NCBI GenBank assembly: GCA_947627455.1
Contig: CANQWC010000001.1
Span: 122,260 to 186,259, forward strand
DNA: 64,000 nucleotides
DNA from: an uncultured Clostridia bacterium
GTDB taxonomy: Bacteria > Bacillota > Clostridia > Oscillospirales > Ruminococcaceae
Reading direction: 5' to 3'
This document shows positions 9,214 to 19,696 of this stretch, one piece after another. The translations under genes were made by a program, and so were the position numbers. The notes beneath the pieces are model-generated. The model was not told the origin of the DNA and made no database searches. It saw only the letters and a program-made list of their open reading frames with translations. How positions within the stretch are numbered: position 1 is the stretch's first letter; every line of letters starts with the position of its first letter.

Positions 9214-11013
9214 ATGAAGTACAAGCTGCTTTCGAGGCTTGACCTGCCGCAGGATATAAAAAAGCTTTCTCTGAATCAGGAGGAGGAGCTTTGCCGCGAG
9301 CTCAGGCAGAAGATAATCGAGACGGTCGCGAAAAACGGCGGGCATTTAAGCTCGAACCTCGGCGCCGTCGAACTCACCGTGGCAATACATAGGGTGTTCG
9401 ACTCGCCGAAGGACAAGATCGTCTTTGACGTCGGCCACCAAAGCTATGCCCACAAGCTTCTCACGGGACGTTACGGCGAGTTTCACACTCTTCGGAAAAA
9501 GGACGGTATTTCCGGCTTCACTCGGCCGTCCGAGTCTGAGCACGACGCCTGCGTCAGCGGCCATAGCTCTAACTCGATTTCAATAGCCCTCGGAATGGCC
9601 AAGGCGATGAAGCTTTCGGGCGATAATCACCACGCGGTCGCGGTGATAGGCGACGGCGCGTTTACGGGCGGGCTTGCCTTTGAGGGCCTCAATAACGCGG
9701 GCAGCAGCGACACAAATATCATCGTCATTCTCAACTACAACGAAATGTCGATTTCCAAAAATATCGGCGGAATCGCGACGTATCTTTCCGAGCTGAGGAT
9801 GCAGCATAACTATAAACGCTTTAAAACGGGCGCGAAAAAGGTTCTCGGGGCGATACCCGTTCTCGGTCAGGGCATCGAAAAGGTGATAAGCGCCTCGAAA
9901 GACGGCCTAAAGGAGAAGCTTCTTCATAGCACGATGTTTGAGGACTTCGGCTTTGAGTTTGTCGGCCCTGTCGACGGCCATAACCTTGAAAAGCTCGAGG
10001 CGGCCCTGCGCTCTGCAAAAGAGATGAACTGCCCCGTGCTGGTTCAGGTCAACACCGTAAAGGGCAAAGGCTATGCCCCTGCCGAGGCCCAGCCAGGCGA
10101 ATATCACGGCGTCAGCGGCTTCAACGTCGAAACGGGCGAAAAACCCGCCGTTTCAAGCACATACCCCGACATCTTCGGAATGGAGCTTGCAAGGCTCGCG
10201 ACGGCCGACGAGAGAATCGTCGCGATAACCGCCGCGATGAAATACGGCACGGGCCTCAACCACTTCACGGGCATTTTGAAGAGCCGTCTGTTCGATGTCG
10301 GCATCGCCGAGGAGCACGCGGTCTCGTTCGCCGCTGGGCTCGCCGCGATGGGCCGAATCCCCGTCTTTTCGGTGTATTCTTCGTTCCTCCAGCGCTCTTA
10401 TGACGAGCTTATCCACGATATCTCGATTCCGAATCTTCACGCCGTTATCGCGATTTGCAACGCGGGAATCGTCGGCGAGGACGGCGAGACCCATCAGGGA
10501 ATTTTTGACATTTCATTCCTCACGACCATTCCGAATGTGACGATATACTCGCCCTCAAGCTTCAAAGAGCTCAAAGAATGCCTTGGCAAGGCGCTTTACG
10601 ACGACAGCGGCCTTGTCTGCGTGAGGTTCCCCAAGGGCAGCGAAGAAAAAGACCTCGCCCTTCCCGACTTTGAATCCTTCGGAAGCGGCGAGACCCTTGC
10701 GGTGTCCTACGGGCGGCTCTCCGCGAACGCCCATAAGGCCGCGAAGAGCGCAGGCGCCGACTTCTTAAAGCTGACAAGGGTATTCCCTTTACAAGACGCC
10801 GATATAGAAATAATCAAGCGCTACCGCCGAGTCGTGGTCTTTGAAGAGGTCTCACGGGCGGGCGGAATCGGCGAGAAAATAAGGCTTATCGCGCCTCAGA
10901 CCGAGGTCGTCGCGATTGACGGCTTCGTCCCTGCGATGACACCTTGTCAAGCTTTTGAGCTTTACGGTTTGTCTGTCGAGGCGATGACCGAAAAGCTCCT
11001 TGAAAACAAATGA
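9214..11013 (+). CDS. dxs: 1-deoxy-D-xylulose-5-phosphate synthase
   Basis: Full-length Dxs, TPP site GDGAFTGG. Confidence 0.97.
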   Translation: MKYKLLSRLDLPQDIKKLSLNQEEELCRELRQKIIETVAKNGGHLSSNLGAVELTVAIHRVFDSPKDKIVFDVGHQSYAHKLLTGRYGEFHTLRKKDGISGFTRPSESEHDACVSGHSSNSISIALGMAKAMKLSGDNHHAVAVIGDGAFTGGLAFEGLNNAGSSDTNIIVILNYNEMSISKNIGGIATYLSELRMQHNYKRFKTGAKKVLGAIPVLGQGIEKVISASKDGLKEKLLHSTMFEDFGFEFVGPVDGHNLEKLEAALRSAKEMNCPVLVQVNTVKGKGYAPAEAQPGEYHGVSGFNVETGEKPAVSSTYPDIFGMELARLATADERIVAITAAMKYGTGLNHFTGILKSRLFDVGIAEEHAVSFAAGLAAMGRIPVFSVYSSFLQRSYDELIHDISIPNLHAVIAICNAGIVGEDGETHQGIFDISFLTTIPNVTIYSPSSFKELKECLGKALYDDSGLVCVRFPKGSEEKDLALPDFESFGSGETLAVSYGRLSANAHKAAKSAGADFLKLTRVFPLQDADIEIIKRYRRVVVFEEVSRAGGIGEKIRLIAPQTEVVAIDGFVPAMTPCQAFELYGLSVEAMTEKLLENK

Positions 11014-11798
11014 GCCGCCTTGACAGAGCGGCGGTCGACAGGGGAATAGCCAAAAGCCGCGAACGTGCAAAGGAGTACATCGCCGAGGGGCGAGTATTCG
11101 TCAACGGCAAAGCGGTCACAAAGCCCTCGGCAGAGGTTTCCGACAGCGATGAAATCACCCTTTCGGGCGAGGAAATGAGGTACGTCGGCCGCGGCGGGCT
11201 CAAGCTTGAAAAAGCGCTCAACGAGTTTAAAATCGACGTTTCGGGGCTCACCTGCCTCGATATCGGCGCCTCGACGGGCGGCTTCACCGACTGCCTTTTG
11301 CAGAACGGCGCAAAAAGGGTCTATGCCGCCGATGTCGGCCACGGCCAGCTCGCCGAAAAGCTTCGCGCCGACGACCGCGTTGTATGCTCAGAGGGTGTAA
11401 ACGTCAAAGACTTTACAGCCGAAACTTTCCCTGAGCCCGTTGATTTCATCTGCGCCGACCTCTCGTTCATCTCCGCGCGTTTTGCCGCAGATGCCGCCGC
11501 GCTGCTTCTTCGCGAGGGCTGCTCAGCGGTGATACTCATAAAGCCTCAGTTCGAGGCGGGCCGAAAGAACATCGGCAAAAACGGCGTCGTGAAAGACCCG
11601 AAAGCCCACGCCGAAGTCATCGAGTCGCTCGTCGGCTACTTCAACTCAATCGGGCTGACGGTCTGCGGGCTCGCGGTCTCGCCGATAAAGGGCGGCGACG
11701 GCAACACCGAGTACCTCGCGCACCTCAAAAAACAGGAAAACATCGCCGAATTTGCCATAGATTTCAAGAAATTCTGCCTCAACGCTCTGAAAGGATAA
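11010..11798 (+). CDS. TlyA family rRNA (cytidine-2'-O)-methyltransferase
   Basis: S4 domain + FtsJ-like SAM fold (CLDIGASTGGFTDCLL). Confidence 0.93.
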   Translation: MSRLDRAAVDRGIAKSRERAKEYIAEGRVFVNGKAVTKPSAEVSDSDEITLSGEEMRYVGRGGLKLEKALNEFKIDVSGLTCLDIGASTGGFTDCLLQNGAKRVYAADVGHGQLAEKLRADDRVVCSEGVNVKDFTAETFPEPVDFICADLSFISARFAADAAALLLREGCSAVILIKPQFEAGRKNIGKNGVVKDPKAHAEVIESLVGYFNSIGLTVCGLAVSPIKGGDGNTEYLAHLKKQENIAEFAIDFKKFCLNALKG

Positions 11799-11801
11799 AG
11801 C

Positions 11802-12668
11802 ATGAAAGTTTTCATCTACCCGAATTTTGAAAAAACGCACTCGCGCTCCTGCACCGAGAGCGCCTGCAAAATCCTCGCCTCGTTGGGCTGCGAGATTCTC
11901 ATGCCCGAGGCCAAAAGGCGCGATTTTTCCTTTGACGGCGTAATTTTCTGCGATGTCTCCGAGGCGGTTTCCTCCTGCGATCTGATGATATCGGTCGGCG
12001 GCGACGGCACGATATTAAAATGCGCGAAGCTTGCGGCTCGGCAGGGCAAAAAGCTTCTCGGCATCAACTGCGGGCGGCTCGGGTTCATGGCCACTCTCGA
12101 ACGCACCGAGCTTTCGCTGCTCGAGCGGCTTATATCGGGCGATTACCGCACCGACGAGCGCATGATGCTCGAGGCCGAGATAACCTATTCCGACGGCAGA
12201 AAGGAGTCGCACCTTGCCCTAAACGAGGCCGTTTTATCGGGCGGCTACGGCACAATCCGTGATTTCACGGTTCTTGCCGACGGCATCACCGTTTCATCTC
12301 TTCGGGCGGACGGGCTCATCTTCTCGACCCCGACGGGAGCCTCGGCATATTCTCTTTCGGCGGGCGGCCCGCTTATCGAGCCATCGCTCGATTGCATCGA
12401 ATTCACCCAGATCTGCCCCCATTCTCTTTTCGCGAGGTCTATGCTCTTCTCGCCCGAGACCGAGCTTGAGGTCAGATATAAGGCCGACGGCAGCGCCGCA
12501 TCGCTGAGCGTCGACGGCCAGAAGCCGATAATTCTAAACGAAAACGACAGGCTTATAATAAGGCAGGCCGAACAGCGGCTCATGCTTATAGATATAAGAG
12601 GCGGAAGCTATTTCAGGGCGGTAAATTCAAAGCTTATGCAGCCCGCGAAGCCCGCTGAAAACGATTAA
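11802..12668 (+). CDS. nadK: NAD(+)/NADH kinase
   Basis: GGDGTILKCAKL, NEAVLSGG, TPTGASAYSLSAGGP. Confidence 0.95.
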   Translation: MKVFIYPNFEKTHSRSCTESACKILASLGCEILMPEAKRRDFSFDGVIFCDVSEAVSSCDLMISVGGDGTILKCAKLAARQGKKLLGINCGRLGFMATLERTELSLLERLISGDYRTDERMMLEAEITYSDGRKESHLALNEAVLSGGYGTIRDFTVLADGITVSSLRADGLIFSTPTGASAYSLSAGGPLIEPSLDCIEFTQICPHSLFARSMLFSPETELEVRYKADGSAASLSVDGQKPIILNENDRLIIRQAEQRLMLIDIRGGSYFRAVNSKLMQPAKPAEND

Positions 12669-12681
12669 GGGAGAGACAAAA

Positions 12682-13131
12682 ATGAAAAACGACAGAAAAA
12701 AGGCAATTCTTGACATCGTGAGCCACTACGAGGTCGACACTCAGGAGACGCTGCAGGCGCTTTTGCTCGAGCGCGGGTTCTCGGTCACTCAGGCGACCGT
12801 TTCGAGAGATATAAAACAGCTCTCGCTTGTAAAGACTATGAGTGAGAGCGGAAGCTATAAATATTCGCTGCCGAGGGGAGAATACGATGGCGGCTCGCGC
12901 TCGGGTCTGATGAGGTTTTTTGCCGATGCCGTCTACGCGGTCGACAGGGGAATGAACACCGTTGTTATCCACTGCCACTCGGGAATGGCCAACGCCGTCT
13001 GCGCAAGGCTTGACAACGCGGGCTACGGCGACATCGTCGGAACGCTCGCGGGCGACGACACGATTTTTGTCCTGATGCGCACCGAAGATGACGCGTTGAA
13101 AATGCTCCGCGAGCTTGAAAAGCTGATTTGA
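12682..13131 (+). CDS. argR: Arginine repressor ArgR
   Basis: wHTH + GTLAGDDTIFVLMR C-terminal domain; precedes recN. Confidence 0.95.
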   Translation: MKNDRKKAILDIVSHYEVDTQETLQALLLERGFSVTQATVSRDIKQLSLVKTMSESGSYKYSLPRGEYDGGSRSGLMRFFADAVYAVDRGMNTVVIHCHSGMANAVCARLDNAGYGDIVGTLAGDDTIFVLMRTEDDALKMLRELEKLI

Positions 13132-13154
13132 TTTTTTGAAGGGAAGTCTGTCCG

Positions 13155-14834
13155 ATGCTGAGAGAACTCCACATCGAAAACCTCGCCGTCATCGAGAATG
13201 CGACGATAACCCTCGGCCCGAATTTAAACGTTTTCACGGGTGAAACGGGCGCGGGCAAGTCTATTCTCATCGGCGGAATAAACGCCGTTTTGGGCCGAAG
13301 GGTCTCGCGCGATATTGTCCGCGCAGGGGCTGAAAAGGCATATGTAAGCGCGGTTTTCGACGGCGTTCCCGACGATGTGAACCAAAAGCTTGCCGAGATC
13401 GGGATCGAGCCCGAGGACGAGCTTATAATTTCCCGCGAGATTTCTGCCGACGGCAAGGGCACCGCAAGAATAAATTCCCGCGCAGTAAGCGTCTCCTCGC
13501 TGCGCGACATCGGCGACTTTTTGGTGAACATTCACGGCCAGCACGACAGCCAGATCCTTCTTGACCCGCTCAAACACCTCGATATTCTTGACAGCTTCGG
13601 TCAAACCGACGAGGTTTTAAGCGATTACCGCGAATCTTTCAAAGAGCTCCAGTCTGTCGCGAGGCAGATATCCGCGCTCCGTCAGTCAGAGCGCGAAAAA
13701 GAGCGCAGAACGGCTTATCTGAAATCAATTGTAGACGACATCGGCCCGCTGAATCTTGAACAGGGCGAGGACGACGAGGTCGAGCGAAAATTCAACCTTA
13801 TCGATAACGCGGTCGAGCTTTCGGCGGCGATAAAATCCGCGGTTTCGCTATTAAGCGGCGGCGATGAGGGCGGCGGCGCGGGCGAACTTATTTCCGACGC
13901 CTCGGCCGAGATCTCGGGCAACGAAGAGCTCATGCCCCAACTTAAACCGCTTTATGAGCGCCTCAGCTCCGCGGGGATAGAGATAGCCGACATTTCCGAC
14001 GAGCTTTCACGGCTCGCAGAATCGCTTGATATCGACGCTTCCGAATACGGCCGCCTCTCCGAGCGAAGGGACGAGCTTGCCCGCATAAAGCGCCGATACG
14101 GCCCCGAGCTTTCCGACGTCATAAAGCTATATGAAGACTCCGCCGAAGAGCTTGAAAAGCTCAGCGGCTCAGAGCTTGAGCTTGAAAACCTCTCAAAGAA
14201 AAAGGACGCCCTTTTGGCGACGGTCACGAAAAAGGCCGAAAGCCTCAGCAAGCTTCGGGCCGAGGCCTCAAAAAAATTCAAGAGCGAGGTCGAGGGCGAA
14301 CTCAGGTTTCTGAACATGCCCGACGTGAGAATCGAGGTCAGCAACACCAAAGGAAAGCTCACCCACAACGGCATGGACAGCGTTGAATTCCTGATCTCGG
14401 CCAACCGCGGCGAAGAACCCAAGCCCCTCGCGAAGATAGCCTCGGGCGGCGAGCTTTCGCGAATAATGCTTGCGCTGAAAAGCGTTCTTGCCGACCGCGA
14501 CGGAATACCCACCCTGATCTTTGACGAGATTGACTCGGGCGTAAGCGGCCGCGCGGCTCAGAAAATCGGCGTCAAGCTTCGCGAGATTTCCCGCAAGCGC
14601 CAAGTCATATGCGTCACCCACCTTGCCCAGCTCGCGATAGTCGGCGACGACCATATACTTATAGAAAAACAAACGGGCGATGAGCGCACCGTGACCGAGA
14701 TAAAGCCGCTCGATTTTGAAGGCAGAAAGCTTGAGATCGCTCGAATTCTCGGCGGCGACAACATCACCGAAACCGTACTTAAGGACGCGGAGGAGCAGCT
14801 TCTTTCCGCGCAAAGAGGGGAGCAGTCATTATGA
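13155..14834 (+). CDS. recN: DNA repair protein RecN
   Basis: SMC-like ATPase GETGAGKSILIGG, FDEIDSGVSGRAA. Confidence 0.97.
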   Translation: MLRELHIENLAVIENATITLGPNLNVFTGETGAGKSILIGGINAVLGRRVSRDIVRAGAEKAYVSAVFDGVPDDVNQKLAEIGIEPEDELIISREISADGKGTARINSRAVSVSSLRDIGDFLVNIHGQHDSQILLDPLKHLDILDSFGQTDEVLSDYRESFKELQSVARQISALRQSEREKERRTAYLKSIVDDIGPLNLEQGEDDEVERKFNLIDNAVELSAAIKSAVSLLSGGDEGGGAGELISDASAEISGNEELMPQLKPLYERLSSAGIEIADISDELSRLAESLDIDASEYGRLSERRDELARIKRRYGPELSDVIKLYEDSAEELEKLSGSELELENLSKKKDALLATVTKKAESLSKLRAEASKKFKSEVEGELRFLNMPDVRIEVSNTKGKLTHNGMDSVEFLISANRGEEPKPLAKIASGGELSRIMLALKSVLADRDGIPTLIFDEIDSGVSGRAAQKIGVKLREISRKRQVICVTHLAQLAIVGDDHILIEKQTGDERTVTEIKPLDFEGRKLEIARILGGDNITETVLKDAEEQLLSAQRGEQSL

Positions 14835-15376
14835 TTCTTGTATTTTTGGCCAACGGATTTGAAGAGATTGAGGCGCTGACGCCTGTCGACTGCCTCAGAA
14901 GATGTGAAAAAGAGGTCAGGACCGTCGGCGTCGGCAACCGAGTTGTCGTCGGCTCTCACGGAATCAAGACCGTTTGCGACCTTGACGATTTTGAGGTCAT
15001 TCCCGACAAAAGCATTGAAATGATAATTCTTCCCGGGGGAATGCCGGGCACCCTGAACCTTGAAAAGAGCGAAACGGTTCAGAGCATGATAGACTACTGC
15101 GTTGAAAATGACCTGCCTATCGCCGCAATATGCGCCGCGCCGTCGATTCTCGGCCACAAGGGCATTTTAAAGGGCAAAAAGGCGACCTGCTATGTCGGCT
15201 TTGAAGATCAGCTCATCGGGGCCGAGGTCATCACCGACCGCCCATGCGTCACCGACGGCAATATAATAACTGCCTGCGGAATGGGCAATGCGCTTGATTT
15301 TTCCTGCGCGATAGTTGAGAAGCTGATTTCAAAAGAGCGCGCCGAAACGCTGCTGAAAGCGCTCAACAAAAAGTAA
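14831..15376 (+). CDS. DJ-1/PfpI family protein
   Basis: FLANGFEEIEA...ICAAPSILGH nucleophile elbow. Confidence 0.93.
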   Translation: MILVFLANGFEEIEALTPVDCLRRCEKEVRTVGVGNRVVVGSHGIKTVCDLDDFEVIPDKSIEMIILPGGMPGTLNLEKSETVQSMIDYCVENDLPIAAICAAPSILGHKGILKGKKATCYVGFEDQLIGAEVITDRPCVTDGNIITACGMGNALDFSCAIVEKLISKERAETLLKALNKK

Positions 15377-15395
15377 TATCCGAAAGGACTTCATT

Positions 15396-16727
15396 ATGAA
15401 CGACGATGTATTCGATAAATTCCTCTATGACATGGTCAACAACAAAAACGCCGACCGTTCGCCCGTCGCAACCGAGGAAAGCGGCGTCGACGACATGACC
15501 AAAATCAACGGGGAGAGCCTTAATTTCACCGACGAAAGCGATGAGCCGAGCGTCAGCGAAAAGACGATTCGCTTCACCGACGGCGACGTCACAAAGATGG
15601 TTTCCGCCATCAAGAACAGCGGGGACACCCAAAAAGTTCCCGAGCCCAAGCCAAGAAAAAAGAAGGTCAGAAAGGCCAACTACACCGCATACGGCGGGCT
15701 TGTTCTCGCGACGATCGTTCTCTGCGCCTCGATAGTTATTTCTCTCTTTGTGATAGTTGTCGGCCGCGATTTTCTCGGCATCGACACCAACGACAACGGC
15801 TTCACGCTTTACATCGAGAGCGGGTCGGATATCGAGTCGATAGCCGATCTTCTCGTTGAAAACGGCATAATCGAATATCCCGAGGTCTTTGTCAGGTTCG
15901 CGAGGTTCAGGCTCGGCGCCGACGGCATGATCTACCCCGGAGACATCGACGTCAAGCCCTCGATGAGCTATGCCGACCTTATCGATTCTCTTTCCGAGAT
16001 GAGAGAGGCCCACAAGACCATCACCGTGACGATACCCGAGGGCTATACTATCGACGCCGCCGCGAAGCTTCTGGAAGAGAGCGGTGTCTGCTCTGCCGAT
16101 GAATTCATATTCGCGTTCAACACCAACGTCTACGGCTTTGACTTCGAGACCTATGTAAGCTCTTCGAGCCTGAAATACTACAAATACGAGGGCTATCTCT
16201 TCCCCGACACCTACGAATTCTATGAGGGAGATTCGGTTTACAACATCGCCAAGAAGATAAAAGAGCGCACCGATGAAATCCTCAACGCCGATGTTATCCG
16301 CCGCTGCAACGAGTTAGGCTATACCCTCGACCAGATAGTCACGCTTGCGTCTATATTAGAGCTTGAATCTGGCAGAGAATCCGAGATGAAAGAGATCGCG
16401 GGCGTATTCTACAACAGGCTTTCAAACCCTGCCGAGTACCCGAGGCTCCAGTCCGACACCACGAGCAGGTATATTGAGAACGTCATCAAGGCCGATTCAA
16501 CCGTCGCGTATCAGGAGATGTACGACGCCTATGACACCTACGTCTGCGTCGGCCTGCCCGTCGGCGCTATCTGCAACCCGGGCAAAGCCGCCATCGACGC
16601 CGCGCTCTACCCCAACACCAACAGCTATTACTACTTCTGCTCAAGCCCCGAAACGGGCGAGTTCTACTACGCCGAGACCTACGACGAGCACCTCGAAAAC
16701 ATTGAAACAGCAGGGCTCGAAGTATGA
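15396..16727 (+). CDS. mltG: Endolytic transglycosylase MltG
   Basis: TM + YceG/MltG domain (LASILELESGRESEMKEIAGVFYNRL, LQSDTT). Confidence 0.95.
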   Translation: MNDDVFDKFLYDMVNNKNADRSPVATEESGVDDMTKINGESLNFTDESDEPSVSEKTIRFTDGDVTKMVSAIKNSGDTQKVPEPKPRKKKVRKANYTAYGGLVLATIVLCASIVISLFVIVVGRDFLGIDTNDNGFTLYIESGSDIESIADLLVENGIIEYPEVFVRFARFRLGADGMIYPGDIDVKPSMSYADLIDSLSEMREAHKTITVTIPEGYTIDAAAKLLEESGVCSADEFIFAFNTNVYGFDFETYVSSSSLKYYKYEGYLFPDTYEFYEGDSVYNIAKKIKERTDEILNADVIRRCNELGYTLDQIVTLASILELESGRESEMKEIAGVFYNRLSNPAEYPRLQSDTTSRYIENVIKADSTVAYQEMYDAYDTYVCVGLPVGAICNPGKAAIDAALYPNTNSYYYFCSSPETGEFYYAETYDEHLENIETAGLEV

Positions 16728-17926
16728 AGCCCGAAGTCCTTTCACCCGCGGGCGATTTTGAGTGTTTAAAAGCCGCCCTGATGTTCGGCGCTGATGCCGT
16801 ATATCTCGCGAAAAAAAACTTCGGAATGAGGGCCGCGCCGAATAATTTCACCCAAGACGAGCTTGTTGAGGCCTGCCGCCTTGCCCATGAAAAGCAAAAG
16901 CGTGTATACCTCACCTGCAACACTCTGCCCCACAACCGCGAGCTCTCCTCCCTCGAGGCTTTCGCGAAAGAAGCTGCCGAGGCGGGCGTCGACGCGTTTA
17001 TTGTCAGCGATATCGGCGTGATGTCCCTGCTGAAAAAATACGCCCCCGATATCGAGCTTCACATCTCGACCCAAGCGGGAGCGGTCAACTATTCCTCGGC
17101 CTGCGAGTTTTACAAAATGGGCGCAAAGCGTGTCGTTCTTGCGAGGGAGCTCACCCTCGGTGAGATCCGCGAGATTCGCGACAAAACCCCGCCCGAGCTT
17201 GAAATCGAGGCATTTGTCCACGGCGCGATGTGCGTTTCCTTCTCCGGCCGATGCCTGATTTCCCAATATCTTACAGGTCGAGACGCCAACAGGGGAGAGT
17301 GCGCCCAGCCCTGCCGATGGAGCTATTCGCTGATGGAGCAGACCCGCGAGGGCGAATATTTCCCGATTGCCGAGGCTGACGGCGGCGCCTATATCCTCAA
17401 CTCAAAAGACCTCTGCATGATTAGGCACCTCGGCCTTTTGGCCGACGCTGGCGTTTCAAGCTTCAAAATCGAGGGCCGCGCGAAGTCGTCATATTACGTC
17501 TCGGTGATAACCAACGCCTACCGCGCCGCAGTCGACAGTCTCGGCGGGCCGCTTCCCGAATGGGTCGCCGAGGAAACTGAGAAGGTCTCTCACCGCGAAT
17601 ACTGCACGGGCTTTTATTTCGGCGAGGGCGATAAAATGCAGAACACCCGCGACGGCGGCTATGTCCGAAGCTATGACGTCGCCGCGGTCGTCGAAAGCTC
17701 AGACGGCGAATATCTAACCGTTTTAGAGAGAAACAGGTTCTTCAAAGGCGAGCACCTTGAAATATTAGAGCCCTCAAAGCCCCCGCGAGAGCTCATCGCC
17801 GACGAAATCACCGACCTCAGCGGCGAGCCCGTCGAATCAGCCAACCGCGCCGCCGAGCACTATAAAATAAAATCCCCGCTGAAGCTTTCGGCGGGAACTA
17901 TACTTCGCATGAAAAATCAAAGATAG
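16724..17926 (+). CDS. U32 family peptidase
   Basis: E-x-F-x-H-G-A-M-C-x-x-x-S-G-x-C signature: EAFVHGAMCVSFSGRC. Confidence 0.96.
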   Translation: MKPEVLSPAGDFECLKAALMFGADAVYLAKKNFGMRAAPNNFTQDELVEACRLAHEKQKRVYLTCNTLPHNRELSSLEAFAKEAAEAGVDAFIVSDIGVMSLLKKYAPDIELHISTQAGAVNYSSACEFYKMGAKRVVLARELTLGEIREIRDKTPPELEIEAFVHGAMCVSFSGRCLISQYLTGRDANRGECAQPCRWSYSLMEQTREGEYFPIAEADGGAYILNSKDLCMIRHLGLLADAGVSSFKIEGRAKSSYYVSVITNAYRAAVDSLGGPLPEWVAEETEKVSHREYCTGFYFGEGDKMQNTRDGGYVRSYDVAAVVESSDGEYLTVLERNRFFKGEHLEILEPSKPPRELIADEITDLSGEPVESANRAAEHYKIKSPLKLSAGTILRMKNQR

Positions 17927-17936
17927 GAGGATTCAT

Positions 17937-18890
17937 ATGTATCCTGTACTTTTAAAAGCTCCGCTAAAAGACTACATCTGGGGCGGTCAGAGGCTGAAAA
18001 ACGAATACGGCTTTGAAACCGACCTCGAAAAGGTCTCCGAGGCATGGGTTCTTTCCTGCCACAAAGACGGCGAGTGCGTCATCGAAAACGGCGAGCTCAG
18101 CGGCAAGACCCTCACCGAGGCATTAAAAATCTGGGGCGATGCCGCCATCGGCGAGCGCGCCGCGAAATTCCCTTATTTCCCGCTCCTGATAAAGCTCATC
18201 GACGCCTGCGACAGGCTTTCGCTTCAGGTCCATCCCGACGACGAATACGCCATGCGTGTCGAGGGCGAGTTCGGCAAGACCGAAATGTGGTATGTCGTCG
18301 ACTGCGACGAGGGCGCAAGCCTCATCTACGGCCTCACGAAGAGAATAGACAAGGCCGAATTCGAGCGCAGAATCCGCGACAACACGATTGAAGAGGTCTG
18401 CAACTTTGTGCCCGTCAAAAAGGGCGATGTCTTCTTCATTCCTGCGGGAACTCTCCACGCCATCGGCAAGGGTATCCTCATCGCCGAGGTCCAGCAGAAT
18501 TCCAACACTACATACCGCGTCTCCGACTACGGCCGCCTCGGTGCCGACGGCAAGCCGCGAGCTCTTCATATCGATAAGGCTGTCGATGTCACCAAGACCG
18601 AGCCGCCCACGATGCCCTACGGCGCTGTCGGAAATATTCTCACCTACGGCGATTCCGAGGTCAGGCTTCTGGCCGAGTGCCCGCTTTTCACTGCCGAGGC
18701 TCTGAACCTCAGCGGCGAATTCACAATTCAAAGCGACGGCTTTGTCTCCGCGGTGGTTCTTTCGGGCGAGGCGGCGGCCTCATGGGTCGGCGGCAGCGTC
18801 GAAATGAAAAAGGGTTCAAGCCTCTTCATTCCCGCAGGCGTGAAGACCGTTTTAAGCGGCAGGGCGGAGGTTCTTTTGAGCCGAGTTTAA
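17937..18890 (+). CDS. manA: Mannose-6-phosphate isomerase, class I
   Basis: YIWGGQRL, LSLQVHPDDEYA, IPAGTLHAIGKG. Confidence 0.94.
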   Translation: MYPVLLKAPLKDYIWGGQRLKNEYGFETDLEKVSEAWVLSCHKDGECVIENGELSGKTLTEALKIWGDAAIGERAAKFPYFPLLIKLIDACDRLSLQVHPDDEYAMRVEGEFGKTEMWYVVDCDEGASLIYGLTKRIDKAEFERRIRDNTIEEVCNFVPVKKGDVFFIPAGTLHAIGKGILIAEVQQNSNTTYRVSDYGRLGADGKPRALHIDKAVDVTKTEPPTMPYGAVGNILTYGDSEVRLLAECPLFTAEALNLSGEFTIQSDGFVSAVVLSGEAAASWVGGSVEMKKGSSLFIPAGVKTVLSGRAEVLLSRV

Positions 18891-18908
18891 AAAAATTTCC
18901 GAAAGGGC

Positions 18909-18937
18909 TTGATTTTTTAATTCGGTTGTGTTATAAT
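18909..18937 (+). promoter_or_regulatory. Sigma-A promoter for tRNA-His: TTGATT-N17-TATAAT
   Basis: -35 18909-18914, -10 18932-18937, 33 bp before tRNA. Confidence 0.75.
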
Positions 18938-18969
18938 CAACTTCGCTGTCCGAAAGGGCGGCGAGCTAT

Positions 18970-19047
18970 GGTGGATATAGCGTAGTTGGTTAACGCGTCA
19001 GATTGTGGTTCTGAAGACCGTCGGTTCGAGTCCGACTATCCACCCCA
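18970..19047 (+). tRNA. tRNA-His (anticodon GTG), CCA encoded
   Basis: GTGGATA/TATCCAC acceptor stem with extra G-1 opposite C73; anticodon GTG at 19005-19007; T-arm GGTTCGAGTCC. Confidence 0.96.
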
Positions 19048-19051
19048 CAAG

Positions 19052-19080
19052 CGGCATTTTCTGCGGAAGATGCCGTTTTT
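19052..19080 (+). terminator. Rho-independent terminator after tRNA-His
   Basis: CGGCAT...ATGCCG stem followed by TTTTT. Confidence 0.75.
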
Positions 19081-19144
19081 ATTTTTAAAAATGTAACCCC
19101 GCCCCTTGAAAATTGCGTCATAATAAGTAGAATATAAACAGGGG

Positions 19145-19696
19145 GTGAGCCGCTTGGAAGATCGCGAAATTATAAATCTTTATTTTTCCCGCGATGAGTC
19201 CGCGATTTCCGCGACAGATTCAAAATACGGCGCCCTCTGCCGAAAGATAATAAAGAATATCCTTTCCTCCGACCACGACGCCGAGGAATGCCTCAACGAC
19301 CTTTACCTCTCGATCTGGAATAAAATCCCGCCGACCGTCCCCGACAATCTGAGAAACTACCTCTGCAAGTCGGCGCGAAACGCCGCCCTCTCGATGCTCC
19401 GAAAAAACTCCGCCCTAAAGCGCGGCAGGGAATACGAAATATCCCTTGAAGAATTGGGCGAGCTTTTGCAAACCGATTTTCCGCCCGATTCCGCTCTCGA
19501 AGAGGAAATAAACGCCTTTTTGGGGCTTCTTGAGCCGCCGACGCGCCGGGTATTTGTCAGGCGCTACTGGTTCTTCGACTCAATAAAAGAGATCTCTGCC
19601 TCAAGCGGCTTCGGCGAGAGCAAGGTCAAGCAGATGCTTAAGCGCACTCGCGAAAAGCTCAGAAAATATCTCACCGAAAGGGGAGTGAAGCTATGA
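19145..19696 (+). CDS. Sigma-70 family (ECF-like) RNA polymerase sigma factor
   Basis: Sigma region 2/4 pattern (SSDHDAEECLNDLYLSIWN..., RRVFVRRYWFFDSIKEISASSGFGESKVKQMLKRTREKLRKYL). Confidence 0.88.
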   Translation: MSRLEDREIINLYFSRDESAISATDSKYGALCRKIIKNILSSDHDAEECLNDLYLSIWNKIPPTVPDNLRNYLCKSARNAALSMLRKNSALKRGREYEISLEELGELLQTDFPPDSALEEEINAFLGLLEPPTRRVFVRRYWFFDSIKEISASSGFGESKVKQMLKRTREKLRKYLTERGVKL

